Below are positions 16,956 through 30,462 of a DNA stretch of 64,000 bases, in pieces; the first letter of the stretch is position 1, and the number at the start of each line of letters is the position of its first letter. The position numbers and the translations under genes are program-made. The notes under the pieces are model-generated. The model made no database searches. It worked only from the letters and a program-made list of their open reading frames with translations, and was not told the origin of the DNA. The stretch covers positions 376,007 to 440,006 of the forward strand of contig NZ_JAPWGO010000001.1 of the NCBI RefSeq assembly GCF_027213785.1, in the 5' to 3' direction. The stretch comes from Limimaricola sp. G21655-S1 (GTDB taxonomy: Bacteria; Pseudomonadota; Alphaproteobacteria; Rhodobacterales; Rhodobacteraceae).

Positions 16956-17717
16956 ATGCATCTGGACGTTCTCGACCTGCGCAACTTCTACTATCGCAGC
17001 GCGCTTGGCCGCGCGGCGCAGAAGGTGATCCGCGACCAGCTTGTCGAGTGGTGGCCCGCCTCCCACGTGCAGGGCCAGACCGTGGTGGGCTACGGCTTCG
17101 CGGTGCCCCTGCTGCGCCCCTACCTGCCGGATGCGCGGCGGGTGATCGGGCTGATGCCGGGGCCGCAGGGCGTGATGCCGTGGCCGGCGGGCCAGCCCAA
17201 CGTCTCGGTGCTGTGCGAGGAGACGCTCTGGCCGCTGCGCACCGGACAGGTGGATCGGCTGGTGCTGATGCACGGGCTCGAGACCTCCGAGCATGCCAGC
17301 GCGCTGCTGGAGGAATGCTGGCGCACCCTCGGGCCGGGGGGCAGGGCGGTGTTCATCGTGCCGAACCGCGCCGGGCTCTGGTCGCGCTCCGACGCCACCC
17401 CCTTCGGCTATGGCCGGCCCTATTCGCTGGGTCAGCTCGAGGCGCAGCTCAAGGCGCACCGCTTCGAGACCGAGAAGGCGATCTCGGCGCTCTACCGGCC
17501 GCCGAGCCTGCGCCGCGGCTGGCGCCGCTCGGCGGCCCTCCTCGAAAAGGCGGGGCGCTACATGCCGGTGTTCAACACCGGCGGCGTGCTGATGGTCGAG
17601 GCCTCCAAGCAGGTCGCGGCGCCGACGCGGCCGGGGCTGACCTCGGCGGTCAAGCGGCCGCTGCGGGTGCTCGAAGGGATCGGCGCCCCGGTGCCCGAGC
17701 CGTCGCGTCGCAACTAG
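16956..17717 (+). CDS. Class I SAM-dependent methyltransferase-like protein
   Basis: 253 residues. It has a methyltransferase-like Rossmann pattern: [18 protein letters not shown] in the motif I position (weakly conserved glycines), [15 protein letters not shown] at motif II/III and [13 protein letters not shown] as the post-III strand. [21 protein letters not shown] is a conserved block seen in alphaproteobacterial homologues next to gloB. Substrate unknown; some family members have lost SAM binding. ATG 16956 begins the recognisable [12 protein letters not shown] start. Divergent from gloB. Confidence 0.75.
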   Translation: MHLDVLDLRNFYYRSALGRAAQKVIRDQLVEWWPASHVQGQTVVGYGFAVPLLRPYLPDARRVIGLMPGPQGVMPWPAGQPNVSVLCEETLWPLRTGQVDRLVLMHGLETSEHASALLEECWRTLGPGGRAVFIVPNRAGLWSRSDATPFGYGRPYSLGQLEAQLKAHRFETEKAISALYRPPSLRRGWRRSAALLEKAGRYMPVFNTGGVLMVEASKQVAAPTRPGLTSAVKRPLRVLEGIGAPVPEPSRRN

Positions 17718-17826
17718 CCCGACAACCGGACCGACCGGGGGGCATTCGCCGGACGGGCAAATGGTCGCACCCCCGGACCTCCTGTGACCATGGGGCACGG
17801 CGGCGTCCGAGGGGGCTTCAAGGCGG

Positions 17827-17855
17827 TTGCGACACCCCGGGCGCTCTGCTACATC
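17827..17855 (+). promoter_or_regulatory. Candidate promoter of the atp operon
   Basis: TTGCGA at 17827-17832 and TACATC at 17850-17855 are 17 bases apart in the 247-base space before atpH. It is plausible but not strong; the leader would be about 100 nt. Confidence 0.4.
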
Positions 17856-17964
17856 GCCCCTGATTTTGACGGCCTTCGCCCGCGCGGGGGCCATGCAAGC
17901 TGCCCGACCGTCGCCATTTTTTTCGGCGCGGGATCGCCGGGCCCAAGACTGCGGAAGGGTGGAC

Positions 17965-18524
17965 GTGTCCGAACCAGCATCGATCTCAACCGGCATCGCG
18001 CAACGCTATGCCACGGCCGTGTTCGACCTGGCGCGGGAGGGCGACGACCTCACCGCCCTGACGTCGGATGTCGACGCGCTGCGGGCCGCGCTGTCCGAAA
18101 GCGCGGAGTTCCGCGACCTGATCTCCTCGCCGATCTATTCGCGCGACGACCAGGGCCGGGCCATCGCCGCGATCGCCGCGAAGATGGGGCTGACCCAGAC
18201 CACCACCAACGTGCTGGGGCTGATGGCCTCCAAGCGCCGGCTCTTCGTGCTGCCGCAGATGCTGCGCGCGCTCGACGAGAAGCTCGCGGAGGCGCGCGGC
18301 GAGGTGACCGCCGACGTCACCACCGCCAAGGCGCTGTCCGATAAGCAGAAGACCGCGCTGGCCGCCGCGCTCAAGGAGAGCGCGGGCCGCGAGGTGAAGA
18401 TCAATCAGACCGTGGATGAAAGCCTCATCGGCGGTCTCGTCGTCAAGCTGGGCTCGAAGATGATCGACACCTCGATCCGCTCGAAGCTCCAGGCACTCCA
18501 GAACACCATGAAAGAGGTCGGATA

Positions 18525-18525
<1 letters not shown>
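17965..18525 (+). CDS. atpH: ATP synthase F1 subunit delta
   Basis: 186 residues. The start [18 protein letters not shown] and the C-terminal [25 protein letters not shown] are typical of the OSCP/delta subunit that links the F1 head to the peripheral stalk. The GTG at 17965 is chosen because it begins the conserved [11 protein letters not shown] start and follows GGAAGGGTGGA; the frame stays open further upstream without family resemblance. First gene of atpHAGDC; its stop overlaps the atpA ATG by one base. Confidence 0.93.
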
Positions 18526-20063
<1,538 letters not shown>

Positions 20064-20093
20064 AACCAGCCACGGAACTAGGGAGGCTGGCCG

Positions 20094-22411
<2,318 letters not shown>

Positions 22412-22423
22412 TAGGAGGGCTTC

Positions 22424-22861
22424 ATGGCCGACACGCTGCAATTCGACCTGGTCAGCCCCGAACGGAAGCTCGCTTCCGTTCAGGCGACCGAGGTGCGCAT
22501 TCCGGGCACCGATGGTGACCTGACGGCGATGGCGGGCCACACGCCCACCATCACCACCCTGCGTCCCGGCCTGCTGCAGGTCGTGCATCAGGGCGGGACC
22601 GACGACTACGTGGTCTCGGGCGGCTTCGCCGAGATCGGCTTCGATGGCGTCTCCGTGCTGGCCGAACGCGCTCTGCCGCGCGGCGAGGTCACGCAGGAGG
22701 TCTATGAAGGCATGGTCGAGGAGTTCGCCGCGGCGCATCGCGACGCGCGGGCGAGGTTCGAGAACGAGCCCGGCCCGGTGGACGACACGGCGAAGCTTCT
22801 CGCCGACATGGTCGCCGTCGGCACGCATATCGGGCTCGACCCGAAGCAGCCGAACTTCTGA
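22424..22861 (+). CDS. atpC: ATP synthase F1 subunit epsilon
   Basis: 145 residues. The N-terminal beta-sandwich ([35 protein letters not shown]) is complete, with a C-terminal helical arm shorter and more acidic than in E. coli. Epsilon links gamma to the c-ring and can inhibit ATP hydrolysis; alphaproteobacterial epsilon is often weakly inhibitory, the role being taken by a separate zeta protein not seen here. The ATG has GGAGGG just upstream. Last gene of the operon, followed by a strong terminator. Confidence 0.96.
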   Translation: MADTLQFDLVSPERKLASVQATEVRIPGTDGDLTAMAGHTPTITTLRPGLLQVVHQGGTDDYVVSGGFAEIGFDGVSVLAERALPRGEVTQEVYEGMVEEFAAAHRDARARFENEPGPVDDTAKLLADMVAVGTHIGLDPKQPNF

Positions 22862-22884
22862 TCGGAACCACCGTTCCGCCATAG

Positions 22885-22908
22885 GGCCCCGCTTCGGCGG
22901 GGCCTTTT
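22885..22908 (+). terminator. Intrinsic terminator of atpHAGDC
   Basis: GGCCCCGC (22885-22892) pairs perfectly with 22897-22904 across a TTCG tetraloop and is followed by TTTT, 24 bases after the atpC stop. Confidence 0.9.
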
Positions 22909-22929
22909 CACATTCTGCCGGGGCCTGCC

Positions 22930-23280
22930 ATGACGCATTTCATCAAGGGTACGATCGCGATCGACCAAGGGGAGCTGATCCCCTTTTCGGATTTCGAGAA
23001 TGACGGGCCGATGTGGACAGGGGAGGGACCGCGCGAGATCCGCCGCGCCGTCGCCTTCGGGACGCCTTTCGCCACGCCACCGGTGGTGCAGGTGGGGTTC
23101 TCGATGCTGGATATCTCGAACGCGGCCGGGGCCCGCATCGATGTCACGGCAGAGGATATCGACCGGACGGGTTTCGTGCTGCGGGTGGGCACCTGGGCGG
23201 ACAGCCGGATCGCGCGCGTCCGGGTCGCGTGGATCGCCTTCGGGTCATGCCCCGACGAGGATCTCTGGGAGATCGGTTAG
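22930..23280 (+). CDS. H-type lectin domain protein
   Basis: 116 residues. FATPPVVQVGFSMLDIS and FVLRVGTWADSRIARVRVAWIAFG match the H-type lectin fold (a six-strand beta-sandwich known from Helix pomatia agglutinin and discoidin C-termini). No signal peptide is visible, so it is predicted cytoplasmic or exported by another route. The ligand is unknown; bacterial homologues are often found in phage tail or surface proteins. It begins 21 bases after the atp terminator and has no own clear promoter, so weak readthrough or an unrecognised promoter in the terminator region must express it. Confidence 0.75.
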   Translation: MTHFIKGTIAIDQGELIPFSDFENDGPMWTGEGPREIRRAVAFGTPFATPPVVQVGFSMLDISNAAGARIDVTAEDIDRTGFVLRVGTWADSRIARVRVAWIAFGSCPDEDLWEIG

Positions 23281-23362
23281 GACGGGAACAGCCGCCATAG
23301 CCCCTGCAGGGCCTGTCCCCGCTCCAAGGCGCCGAAGCGGAACGGCTTCGGCCGCGGAAGGC

Positions 23363-23566
23363 TCAGGCGAGGTGGCGTCCGGGGGCGCTGCGGTGCAGGG
23401 CGCGACCGGCAGGCAGGACCAGCCCGAGATAGAGGAGCGCCGAGAACGGGCCGGACATGATCCAGATCGCCAGCCCGGCAAGAAGGGAAACCTGACCAAA
23501 GCCCACCGAGAGGATCGCGATGACGAAACCCAAGAGGCTTCCGGCGAGAATAAAGATCGTGCCCAT
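23363..23566 (-). CDS. Small two-helix membrane protein, unknown function
   Basis: 67 residues. Two hydrophobic segments (about 3-22 and 25-52) are followed by a short basic tail with two His. The ATG is preceded by AGGAGA at a good distance, which supports expression of this short gene. It does not resemble a family I can name. Upstream lies an AT-richer 444-base gene-free stretch holding an inverted repeat (23683-23698). It is convergent with the H-type lectin gene. Confidence 0.6.
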   Translation of the reverse strand: MGTIFILAGSLLGFVIAILSVGFGQVSLLAGLAIWIMSGPFSALLYLGLVLPAGRALHRSAPGRHLA

Positions 23567-23682
23567 TAAAACGTCTCCTGCGATATGACCCGACCTTTTC
23601 AGGCGAATCCGGCGAGAGTGTGTCTGGTTCGGGGCGAAGCCCTGCTGCTGTCGGAAATGCCCCGAGAAGGCATGTGGAAATC

Positions 23683-23698
23683 TTCACCAATCGGTGAA
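23683..23698. promoter_or_regulatory. Inverted repeat TTCACC-N4-GGTGAA
   Basis: A perfect 6-bp dyad with a 4-base centre in AT-rich DNA about 120 bases upstream of the small membrane protein start. Size and symmetry suit a helix-turn-helix dimer operator; the regulator is unknown. Confidence 0.35.
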
Positions 23699-23938
23699 TT
23701 GAGATCAAGATAACACTCGGGGAAGAAACTGTCTTCAAACCGTCACGTTGGCTCCATTGCCTGCGACGACTGCCTAAGGCGTTTGCGATCCAACCGATTG
23801 ATCCGGTTTTCTTTATGGGATGGCCAAAACCCGCCTATCGGTCGGAGCGGAGCGCGGACCGGCGATGCGCACTCCCGATCCAGGGAAAGCGCCTAATCCA
23901 AACGGCGTATTGCTGGAGAATCATTTCCGGCACGAACG

Positions 23939-23967
23939 AAAAAGGGCGGGGTCAGACCCCGCCCTTT
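23939..23967 (-). terminator. Intrinsic terminator of ettA
   Basis: Read on the minus strand, a 12-bp perfect stem (23956-23967 with 23941-23952, 3-nt loop) ends in five Ts at 23943-23939. It lies 44 bases beyond the ettA stop. Confidence 0.85.
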
Positions 23968-24010
23968 CGAAATTCCGAAGATCGCGGCGGTCGTGGCCCG
24001 CCGCATCGCC

Positions 24011-25666
24011 TCAGCGGGTGAACTTCTTGAACTTCACCCGCTTCGGCTCGAGGGCGTCGGCCCCGAGGCGGCGCTTCTTGTCCTCCTCGTAATCCTCGAA
24101 GTTGCCCTGGAACCACTCGACATGCGCCTCGCCTTCGAAGGCGAGGATATGGGTGCAGATCCGGTCGAGGAAGAAGCGGTCATGCGAGATGACCACGGCG
24201 CAGCCCGCGAAATCCACCAGCGCGTCTTCGAGCGCGCGCAGCGTCTCCACGTCGAGGTCGTTGGTCGGCTCGTCGAGCAGCAGCACGTTGCCGCCATCCT
24301 TCAGCAGCCGTGCCATGTGGACTCGGTTGCGCTCGCCACCCGAGAGCAGGCTCACCTTCTTCTGCTGGTCGCCGCCCTTGAAGTTGAAGGCACCGCAATA
24401 GGCGCGGGAGTTCATCGAGGCATCGCCCAGCTCGATCACCTCGGCGCCGCCGGAGATCGCCTCCCAGACCGTCTCGTCGGGCCTCAGATCGTCGCGGCTC
24501 TGATCCACGTAGGACAGCTTCACCGTGTCGCCGAACTCGATCTTGCCCTCGTCAGGCTGCTCCTGGCCGGTGAGCATCTTGAACAGGGTCGATTTGCCGG
24601 CGCCGTTCGGGCCGATCACGCCGACGATGCCGCCCGGCGGCAGCGAGAAGTCGAGATCCTCGATCAGGAGCTTGTCGCCCATCGCCTTCTTCAGCCCCTC
24701 GACCTCGATCACCTTGCCGCCGAGACGCGGGCCGTTGGGAATGACGATCTGCGCCTTGCCGACACGCTCGCGCTCGGACTGGCTCGCCAGTTCCTCATAG
24801 GCCGCGATCCGGGCCTTGGACTTGGCCTGGCGCGCCTTCTGGCCCTGCCGCATCCATTCCAGCTCGCGCTGCAGCGTGTTCTGCTTGGACTTGTCCTCGC
24901 GCGCCTCCTGCTCGAGCCGCTTGGCCTTCTGCTCCAGCCAGGAGGAGTAGTTGCCCTCGTAGGGGATGCCCCGGCCGCGATCGAGTTCGAGGATCCAGCC
25001 GGTGATGTCGTCGAGGAAGTAGCGGTCGTGGGTGACGACGAGGATCGTGCCCTTGTACTCGATCAGGTGGTTCTGCAGCCAGGCGATGGTCTCGGCGTCG
25101 AGGTGGTTAGTCGGTTCGTCGAGGAGCAGCATGTCGGGCGCTTCGAGCAGCAGCTTGCACAGCGCCACGCGGCGCTTCTCGCCGCCCGAGAGGGTGCTGA
25201 CATCGGCGTCGTCCGGCGGGCAGCGCAGCGCCTCCATGGCGACGTCGATCTGCGCGTCGAGATCCCACAGGTTCTGCGCGTCGATGTCGTCTTGGAGCTT
25301 GGCCATCTCCTCGGCGGTCTCGTCCGAGTAGTTCATGGCGAGTTCGTTGTAACGGTCGAGCACGGCCTTCTTGGCGGCGACGCCCTCCATCACGTTCTCA
25401 CGAACGTTCTTGGTCTCGTCGAGCTGCGGCTCCTGCGGAAGGTAGCCGACCTTGGCACCCTCGGCGGCCCAGGCTTCGCCCTGAAAATCTTTGTCGATCC
25501 CGGCCATGATCTTGAGCAGGGTGGACTTACCCGCGCCGTTGACGCCGACCACGCCGATCTTCACGCCGGGCAGGAAGTTCAGCCGGATGTTCTCGAAGGT
25601 CTTCTTGCCGCCGGGATAGGTCTTGGAGACGCCGTCCATGTGATAGACGTACTGGTAGCTGGCCAT
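24011..25666 (-). CDS. ettA: Energy-dependent translational throttle protein EttA (ABC-F ATPase)
   Basis: 551 residues. It has two ABC cassettes with Walker [10 protein letters not shown] (41-49) and GPNGAGKST (about 350), signature LSGGEKRR and LSGGERNR, and no TM segment, typical of ABC-F proteins. The start [19 protein letters not shown] and the short arm within cassette 1 match EttA rather than Uup or YheS. EttA binds the ribosomal E site and gates entry into elongation according to ATP/ADP ratio. The ATG has AGGAG upstream. Divergent from the permease gene; ends at a strong terminator. Confidence 0.95.
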   Translation of the reverse strand: MASYQYVYHMDGVSKTYPGGKKTFENIRLNFLPGVKIGVVGVNGAGKSTLLKIMAGIDKDFQGEAWAAEGAKVGYLPQEPQLDETKNVRENVMEGVAAKKAVLDRYNELAMNYSDETAEEMAKLQDDIDAQNLWDLDAQIDVAMEALRCPPDDADVSTLSGGEKRRVALCKLLLEAPDMLLLDEPTNHLDAETIAWLQNHLIEYKGTILVVTHDRYFLDDITGWILELDRGRGIPYEGNYSSWLEQKAKRLEQEAREDKSKQNTLQRELEWMRQGQKARQAKSKARIAAYEELASQSERERVGKAQIVIPNGPRLGGKVIEVEGLKKAMGDKLLIEDLDFSLPPGGIVGVIGPNGAGKSTLFKMLTGQEQPDEGKIEFGDTVKLSYVDQSRDDLRPDETVWEAISGGAEVIELGDASMNSRAYCGAFNFKGGDQQKKVSLLSGGERNRVHMARLLKDGGNVLLLDEPTNDLDVETLRALEDALVDFAGCAVVISHDRFFLDRICTHILAFEGEAHVEWFQGNFEDYEEDKKRRLGADALEPKRVKFKKFTR

Positions 25667-25792
25667 CGGGGAACTCCTGTCTGCGATCGGCCCCCCTCAT
25701 ACGCCCGCGCGCCCGGCGTAGCAATCGGGCCCGCGCGGAACCGGCGCCCTTCGGTCACGTTGGGCGGCATCGTGCGGCCGGAGGTGGGAAAG

Positions 25793-27004
25793 ATGGCGGA
25801 GCAGAGGTCGAAGGCCGGGGACACCGCGGAGGCGGACCCCGTCGATCCGCATATCGACCTCGCCGAGCGACGGCTCAGGGAACTGCGGATCATCCGGCGG
25901 CTGATGCTCGGCTCCTTCCTTCTGGCCCTGTTCACCGCGACCTATTTCGCCCGCGACGTGCTTTTGCCGATCGTGCTGGCGATCCTGCTGACGCTGACGC
26001 TTCGGCCGGTGGTGCGGGGCATGCAGCGGATCGGCATCGCGCCGGGCTTCAGCGCGGTTCTGGTGATGCTGGCGATCGGGCTCGGGTTCGCCGTCGCGGG
26101 CTATTTCCTCTCGGGCCCGATCGGCGACATGGCGGCGCGGGCGCCGCAGATCGGTTCGGAGGTGCAGCGCAAGCTCGCCGGGCTGATGGACCGGCTCGCC
26201 TCGATCCAAGAGGTCGGCGAGCAGGTCACCGAGATGACCGACGCCGCCGGCGCCACGGGCGAGGGCGAGAAGGTCGAGGTGGTGGTCGACCAGTCCGGGC
26301 CGATCCCGGCCGCCGTGGGCTCCGTCGCCTCGATCACCTCCTCGCTGGTGGCGGCGATGATCCTCACGCTGTTCCTTCTGGCCTCGGGCGACTTCTACCA
26401 TCGTCGCATCGTCGAGGCCTCGCCCAAGCTGCACGACAAGAAGCGCGCGCTGACCATCGTGCGCGACGTGGAAAAGCAGATCTCGCGCTATCTCGGCGCG
26501 ATCACCATGATCAACGCGGGGCTGGGCCTCGCCATCGGCATCGCGCTCTGGATCATCGGCCTGCCGATGCCGCATGTCTGGGGCACGCTGGCCTTCCTCC
26601 TGAACTTCATGCCCTTCATCGGCGCGATCATCGGTACCGCCGCGGTGGGGGCCTTCGCGCTGGTGTCGTTCGACAGCGTCCCCTACGCGCTGCTGGCGCC
26701 GCTGTCCTACTTCGCGCTGACCACCATCGAGGGCAACTTCGTCACGCCGATGCTGGTGGGCCGCAGGTTGGAGCTCAACATCGTTTCGGTCTTCGTCACC
26801 GTGGCCTTCTGGATCTGGCTATGGGGCGTGCCCGGGGCGGTTCTGGCGGTGCCGTTCCTCGTGGTGGTCAAGGCGGTCTGCGACCACGTGCCCTCGCTCA
26901 AGGCCTTCGGCTCCTTCCTGTCGGGCGACCCGGCGGTCAAGGCCGAGGACCGCGAGGCCGACCGGCAGGACAAGGAGGAGAAGCGCGCGGCGCGCCCGGC
27001 CTGA
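25793..27004 (+). CDS. AI-2E family transporter (PF01594)
   Basis: 403 residues. About eight TM helices: a pair at about 38-85, one at about 85-110, a large periplasmic-side loop (about 110-180), then helices from about 185 onward with FLLASGDFYHRRIVE and INAGLGLAIGIALWIIGLP...FLLNFMPFIGAIIG, the family signature. Members export autoinducer-2 or act as Na/H antiporters; the substrate here is unknown. The ATG at 25793 has GGAGGT 7 bases upstream; the open frame continues far upstream but only as antisense to ettA. The C-terminal tail is highly charged. Confidence 0.88.
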   Translation: MAEQRSKAGDTAEADPVDPHIDLAERRLRELRIIRRLMLGSFLLALFTATYFARDVLLPIVLAILLTLTLRPVVRGMQRIGIAPGFSAVLVMLAIGLGFAVAGYFLSGPIGDMAARAPQIGSEVQRKLAGLMDRLASIQEVGEQVTEMTDAAGATGEGEKVEVVVDQSGPIPAAVGSVASITSSLVAAMILTLFLLASGDFYHRRIVEASPKLHDKKRALTIVRDVEKQISRYLGAITMINAGLGLAIGIALWIIGLPMPHVWGTLAFLLNFMPFIGAIIGTAAVGAFALVSFDSVPYALLAPLSYFALTTIEGNFVTPMLVGRRLELNIVSVFVTVAFWIWLWGVPGAVLAVPFLVVVKAVCDHVPSLKAFGSFLSGDPAVKAEDREADRQDKEEKRAARPA

Positions 27005-27011
27005 GCCCGGT

Positions 27012-27040
27012 TTGACAGCGCTCGGACCCCCGGCCTAGGG
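27012..27040 (+). promoter_or_regulatory. Predicted promoter of the aldo/keto reductase gene at 27095
   Basis: TTGACA at 27012-27017, 17 bases, then CTAGGG at 27035-27040. The -35 is perfect. It begins 8 bases after the stop of the upstream permease gene. Confidence 0.6.
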
Positions 27041-27094
27041 TCCGCCGCGACGCCCGGACCCGGACAGGGCCCCGGCCAAGAGGAGATCCACGAG

Positions 27095-28129
<1,035 letters not shown>

Positions 28130-28139
28130 GGCGAGACCG

Positions 28140-28172
28140 GCGGGGCGCGTTGCCACGAACGCGCCCCGCTTT
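28140..28172 (+). terminator. Intrinsic terminator after the aldo/keto reductase gene
   Basis: A 12-bp perfect stem (28140-28151 with 28158-28169) closes a 6-nt loop, followed by TTT, 10 bases after the stop codon. Confidence 0.75.
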
Positions 28173-28253
28173 GGCCCACGAATCCCCTCTCCGGCCGGGC
28201 AGGGTGGCTTTCGGAGCCGCGCATCGGGCGCGGACCGAGCCGGAGACGAGCCG

Positions 28254-28709
28254 ATGCAGGACCTGCCGCTGATACTTGCCGCGCCGCTGATGGCCGCGAT
28301 GATCTGGACCGACCTGCGACACATGCGGATCCCCAACATGCTGGTAGGTGCAGTGGCGCTGCTCGGGATCTGCTGCGCGATCCTCGGGCTGATGCCGGAT
28401 CTCGGGATGCGGCTGATCGCCGGGGGCGCGGTCTTCGTCGCGGGGCTCGGGCTCTTTGCCATCGGCACCATGGGCGGCGGCGACGTAAAGATGCTGGCGG
28501 TGCTGGTCCCCCTGATCCCGCCCGAGGCGTTGCCCAGCTTCGCGGTGCTTCTCTCCGCCACGATGCTGGCCGGAGTGCTGCTGCTGACCGGGGCGCGCCG
28601 CGTCGCGGGCGGGCCGGAATCCGCATGGGTCAGCCTGCGCGCCACGGGCCGCTATCCGCTCGGCCTCTCGATCGCCACGGCGGCGATGATCCTGCCGCTG
28701 GCGATCTGA
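28254..28709 (+). CDS. Prepilin peptidase (A24, CpaA/TadV-like), minimal form
   Basis: 151 residues with about four TM helices. The two catalytic aspartates of the GXGD protease family are present: Asp20 in WTDLRHMRIPN and Asp77 in GGGDVKM. The methylation domain of PilD-type enzymes is absent, as in CpaA/TadV peptidases that process Flp-type prepilins. The ATG follows CCGGAGAC. No tad/cpa pilus genes are in the window, so this copy is an orphan or serves pili encoded elsewhere. Confidence 0.85.
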   Translation: MQDLPLILAAPLMAAMIWTDLRHMRIPNMLVGAVALLGICCAILGLMPDLGMRLIAGGAVFVAGLGLFAIGTMGGGDVKMLAVLVPLIPPEALPSFAVLLSATMLAGVLLLTGARRVAGGPESAWVSLRATGRYPLGLSIATAAMILPLAI

Positions 28710-28826
28710 CCGGGGCACGCAGTCCCGCCTGAGCGGGTCGCGGCTTCGCTTGGCATCCCGGGCGGCACCTTTTCTCCGGCGGCGATCTGCGTCAGGAAGG
28801 GCGCGACCAAGCCTTCCGGAGACGAC

Positions 28827-29405
28827 ATGCCCGATCCCAACCCGCAGGCGCTCGATTTCCTGCTGACGCGCCGCTCCCGCCCCGCCAAGACGCTGACCGC
28901 GCCCGTGCCCTCGCGCGAGGAGCTGCTGCCGTTGCTCACCGCCGCGCTGCGGGTTCCGGATCACGGCAAGCTCGAACCATGGCGGCTCGTCGTGCTGGAA
29001 AAGCCGGCGCTGGCAGGGCTGGCGGCGCGCGTGCCCGCCCGCGCCGAGGCGCTGGGCATCGATGAGGGCAAGCGCGACAAGGCGGTGGCGCAGTTTCGCG
29101 ACGCCGATCTCGCGGTCGCGGTGATCTCCGCCCCGAAGGAAAGCCACAAGGTGCCCCGGATCGAACAGGTCCAATCGGCCGCCTGCGTCTGCCTGTCGCT
29201 CCTGAACGCGGCGCTGGCGGCGGGCTGGGGGGCGAACTGGCTCACCGGCTGGCCCAGCCATGACCCGGAATTCTGCCGCGAGGGGCTGGGGCTGGAAGAG
29301 GGCGAGAGCGTCGCGGGTCTGATCCATATCGGCACCGAGACCGTGGCGGTGCCGGAGCGGCCGCGCCCCGACGTGATGGCGCTGACGGAGTGGCGCTCGG
29401 CATGA
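28827..29405 (+). CDS. Nitroreductase family protein (FMN-dependent)
   Basis: 192 residues. LLTRRSRPAKTL at the N-terminus holds the FMN-phosphate-contacting Arg-Ser-Arg, VPDHGKLEPWRLVVL the second FMN site, and SAACVCLSLLNAALAAGWGANWLTGW the third block, the pattern of YdjA-type single-domain nitroreductases. The substrate is unknown. The ATG has GGAGACG upstream. Its TGA overlaps the next ATG (29402-29405), coupling it to the EI24 membrane protein. Confidence 0.88.
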   Translation: MPDPNPQALDFLLTRRSRPAKTLTAPVPSREELLPLLTAALRVPDHGKLEPWRLVVLEKPALAGLAARVPARAEALGIDEGKRDKAVAQFRDADLAVAVISAPKESHKVPRIEQVQSAACVCLSLLNAALAAGWGANWLTGWPSHDPEFCREGLGLEEGESVAGLIHIGTETVAVPERPRPDVMALTEWRSA

Positions 29406-30106
29406 TCCTGACGGATTTCATGCGCGCCTTGGCGCAGATGTTCGACCCGCGCTTCCGCCGGGTGCTCTGGCTCGGCATCGGCCTGTCGGCGGGGCTTCTA
29501 GTCGCGCTCTATGCCGGGCTTCTGGCGCTGGTCGGGCTGTTCGCGCCCGACAGCGTGACGCTGCCTCTGATCGGCGAGGTGGCGTGGATCGACGACGCGC
29601 TGGGCTGGGGCTCGCTGTTGCTGATGCTCGGCCTTTCGGTGTTCCTGATGCTACCCGTGGCCTCGATGATGAGCGGCTTCTTCCTCGAAGAAGTGGCCGG
29701 TGCGGTCGAGGCCCGGCACTATCCCGGCCTGCCGCCCGCCCGCACGATCCCGCTGGCGGACCAGATCCGCGACACCTTTGCCTTCCTCGCGGTGCTGGTG
29801 CTCGTGAACGTCGCGGCGTTCGCGGTGAGCCTCGCCTTTCCGCCCGCCGCGCCATTCCTGTTCTACGGGGTCAATGGCTGGCTGCTGGGGCGCGAGTATT
29901 TCCAGGTCGCGGCGATGCGGCGCGAGGGCCGGGCGGGGGCGCATGCCATGCGCCGACGCCATCCGCTGCGGATCTGGGGCGCGGGCTGTCTGATGGCGGT
30001 GCCGCTGACGGTGCCGGTGGTGAACCTGCTGGTGCCGGTGCTGGGCGCGGCCACCTTCACGCATCTCTATCACCGGCTGGCGCGGCGGCGGCCCGCTACT
30101 CGCTGA
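29402..30106 (+). CDS. EI24 / CysZ-like integral membrane protein
   Basis: 234 residues with about four to five TM helices. GFFLEEVAGAVEARHYPGLPPAR and FLFYGVNGWLLGREYFQVAAMRR match the EI24 domain family, which includes the sulphate transporter CysZ; no cys genes are nearby, so the substrate is open. The start at 29402 overlaps the nitroreductase stop (ATGA); an in-frame GTG at 29390 is also possible. Its 3' end overlaps the convergent DUF1467 gene by 11 bases. Confidence 0.82.
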   Translation: MILTDFMRALAQMFDPRFRRVLWLGIGLSAGLLVALYAGLLALVGLFAPDSVTLPLIGEVAWIDDALGWGSLLLMLGLSVFLMLPVASMMSGFFLEEVAGAVEARHYPGLPPARTIPLADQIRDTFAFLAVLVLVNVAAFAVSLAFPPAAPFLFYGVNGWLLGREYFQVAAMRREGRAGAHAMRRRHPLRIWGAGCLMAVPLTVPVVNLLVPVLGAATFTHLYHRLARRRPATR

Positions 30107-30389
30107 CCAGCGGGCCGTTGGCCGGGGCCATGCGGCCGAACACGTCGATGTCGCGCACCGTGACGCCGCCCCACAGGATGAAGGCCGAGAGCGCGGCCCA
30201 GATCGGCACCGCCCAGAGCGTGGTGATCTTTGCCTTGCGGCCCAGCCGGAAATTGGCCGGGGCCGAGGCATGGGTGCCGGGCACCGTCTCGCCCGCATCG
30301 CCCTGGGTGACGAGCCGCAGCGGCAGCACGATGAAGAACACCATGAACCATGTCACGGCGAAGAGCACGAAGGCGGCGGTGATGGTCAT
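30096..30389 (-). CDS. DUF1467 family membrane protein
   Basis: 97 residues. Two TM helices (about 3-26 and 58-78), with FFIVLPLRLVTQGD and ANFRLGRKAKITTLWAVPIWA between them, the hallmark of DUF1467, a family found mostly in alphaproteobacteria next to mce. The ATG at 30389 has GGAG upstream; the frame extends further but without support. It lies 73 bases downstream of mce on the same strand and probably shares its transcript. The function is unknown. Confidence 0.85.
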   Translation of the reverse strand: MTITAAFVLFAVTWFMVFFIVLPLRLVTQGDAGETVPGTHASAPANFRLGRKAKITTLWAVPIWAALSAFILWGGVTVRDIDVFGRMAPANGPLVSE

Positions 30390-30462
30390 GGCATCTCCAC
30401 GGGGGCAGCCCCCCTGTTGTATTTCATCTCGGGTCATGCGGGCCGTGGGCCCCGCCTCTCGG

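Larger units (their letters stand above)
23567..24010. other. Gene-free, relatively AT-rich intergenic stretch
   Basis: 444 bases between the small membrane protein (minus strand) and the end of ettA. It contains the leader of the small protein, an inverted repeat (23683-23698), and the ettA terminator (23939-23967). The remainder (about 23700-23935) has visibly lower GC than its surroundings and no credible reading frame, tRNA or repeat that I recognise. It could hide a small RNA, but nothing in the sequence proves this. Confidence 0.5.

Noticed and set aside
23699-23708. TTGAGATCAA as an FNR-type site
   Set aside because: FNR/FnrL boxes need four bases between half-sites; here there are two, and the flanks do not fit.
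23768-23812. Terminator-like AACCG...CGGTT followed by Ts
   Set aside because: Only a five-base stem with no gene ending in front of it on that strand.
23993-25792. 600-codon N-terminal extension of the AI-2E permease
   Set aside because: It lies entirely antisense to ettA, has no family resemblance, and a good Shine-Dalgarno plus ATG mark the start at 25793.
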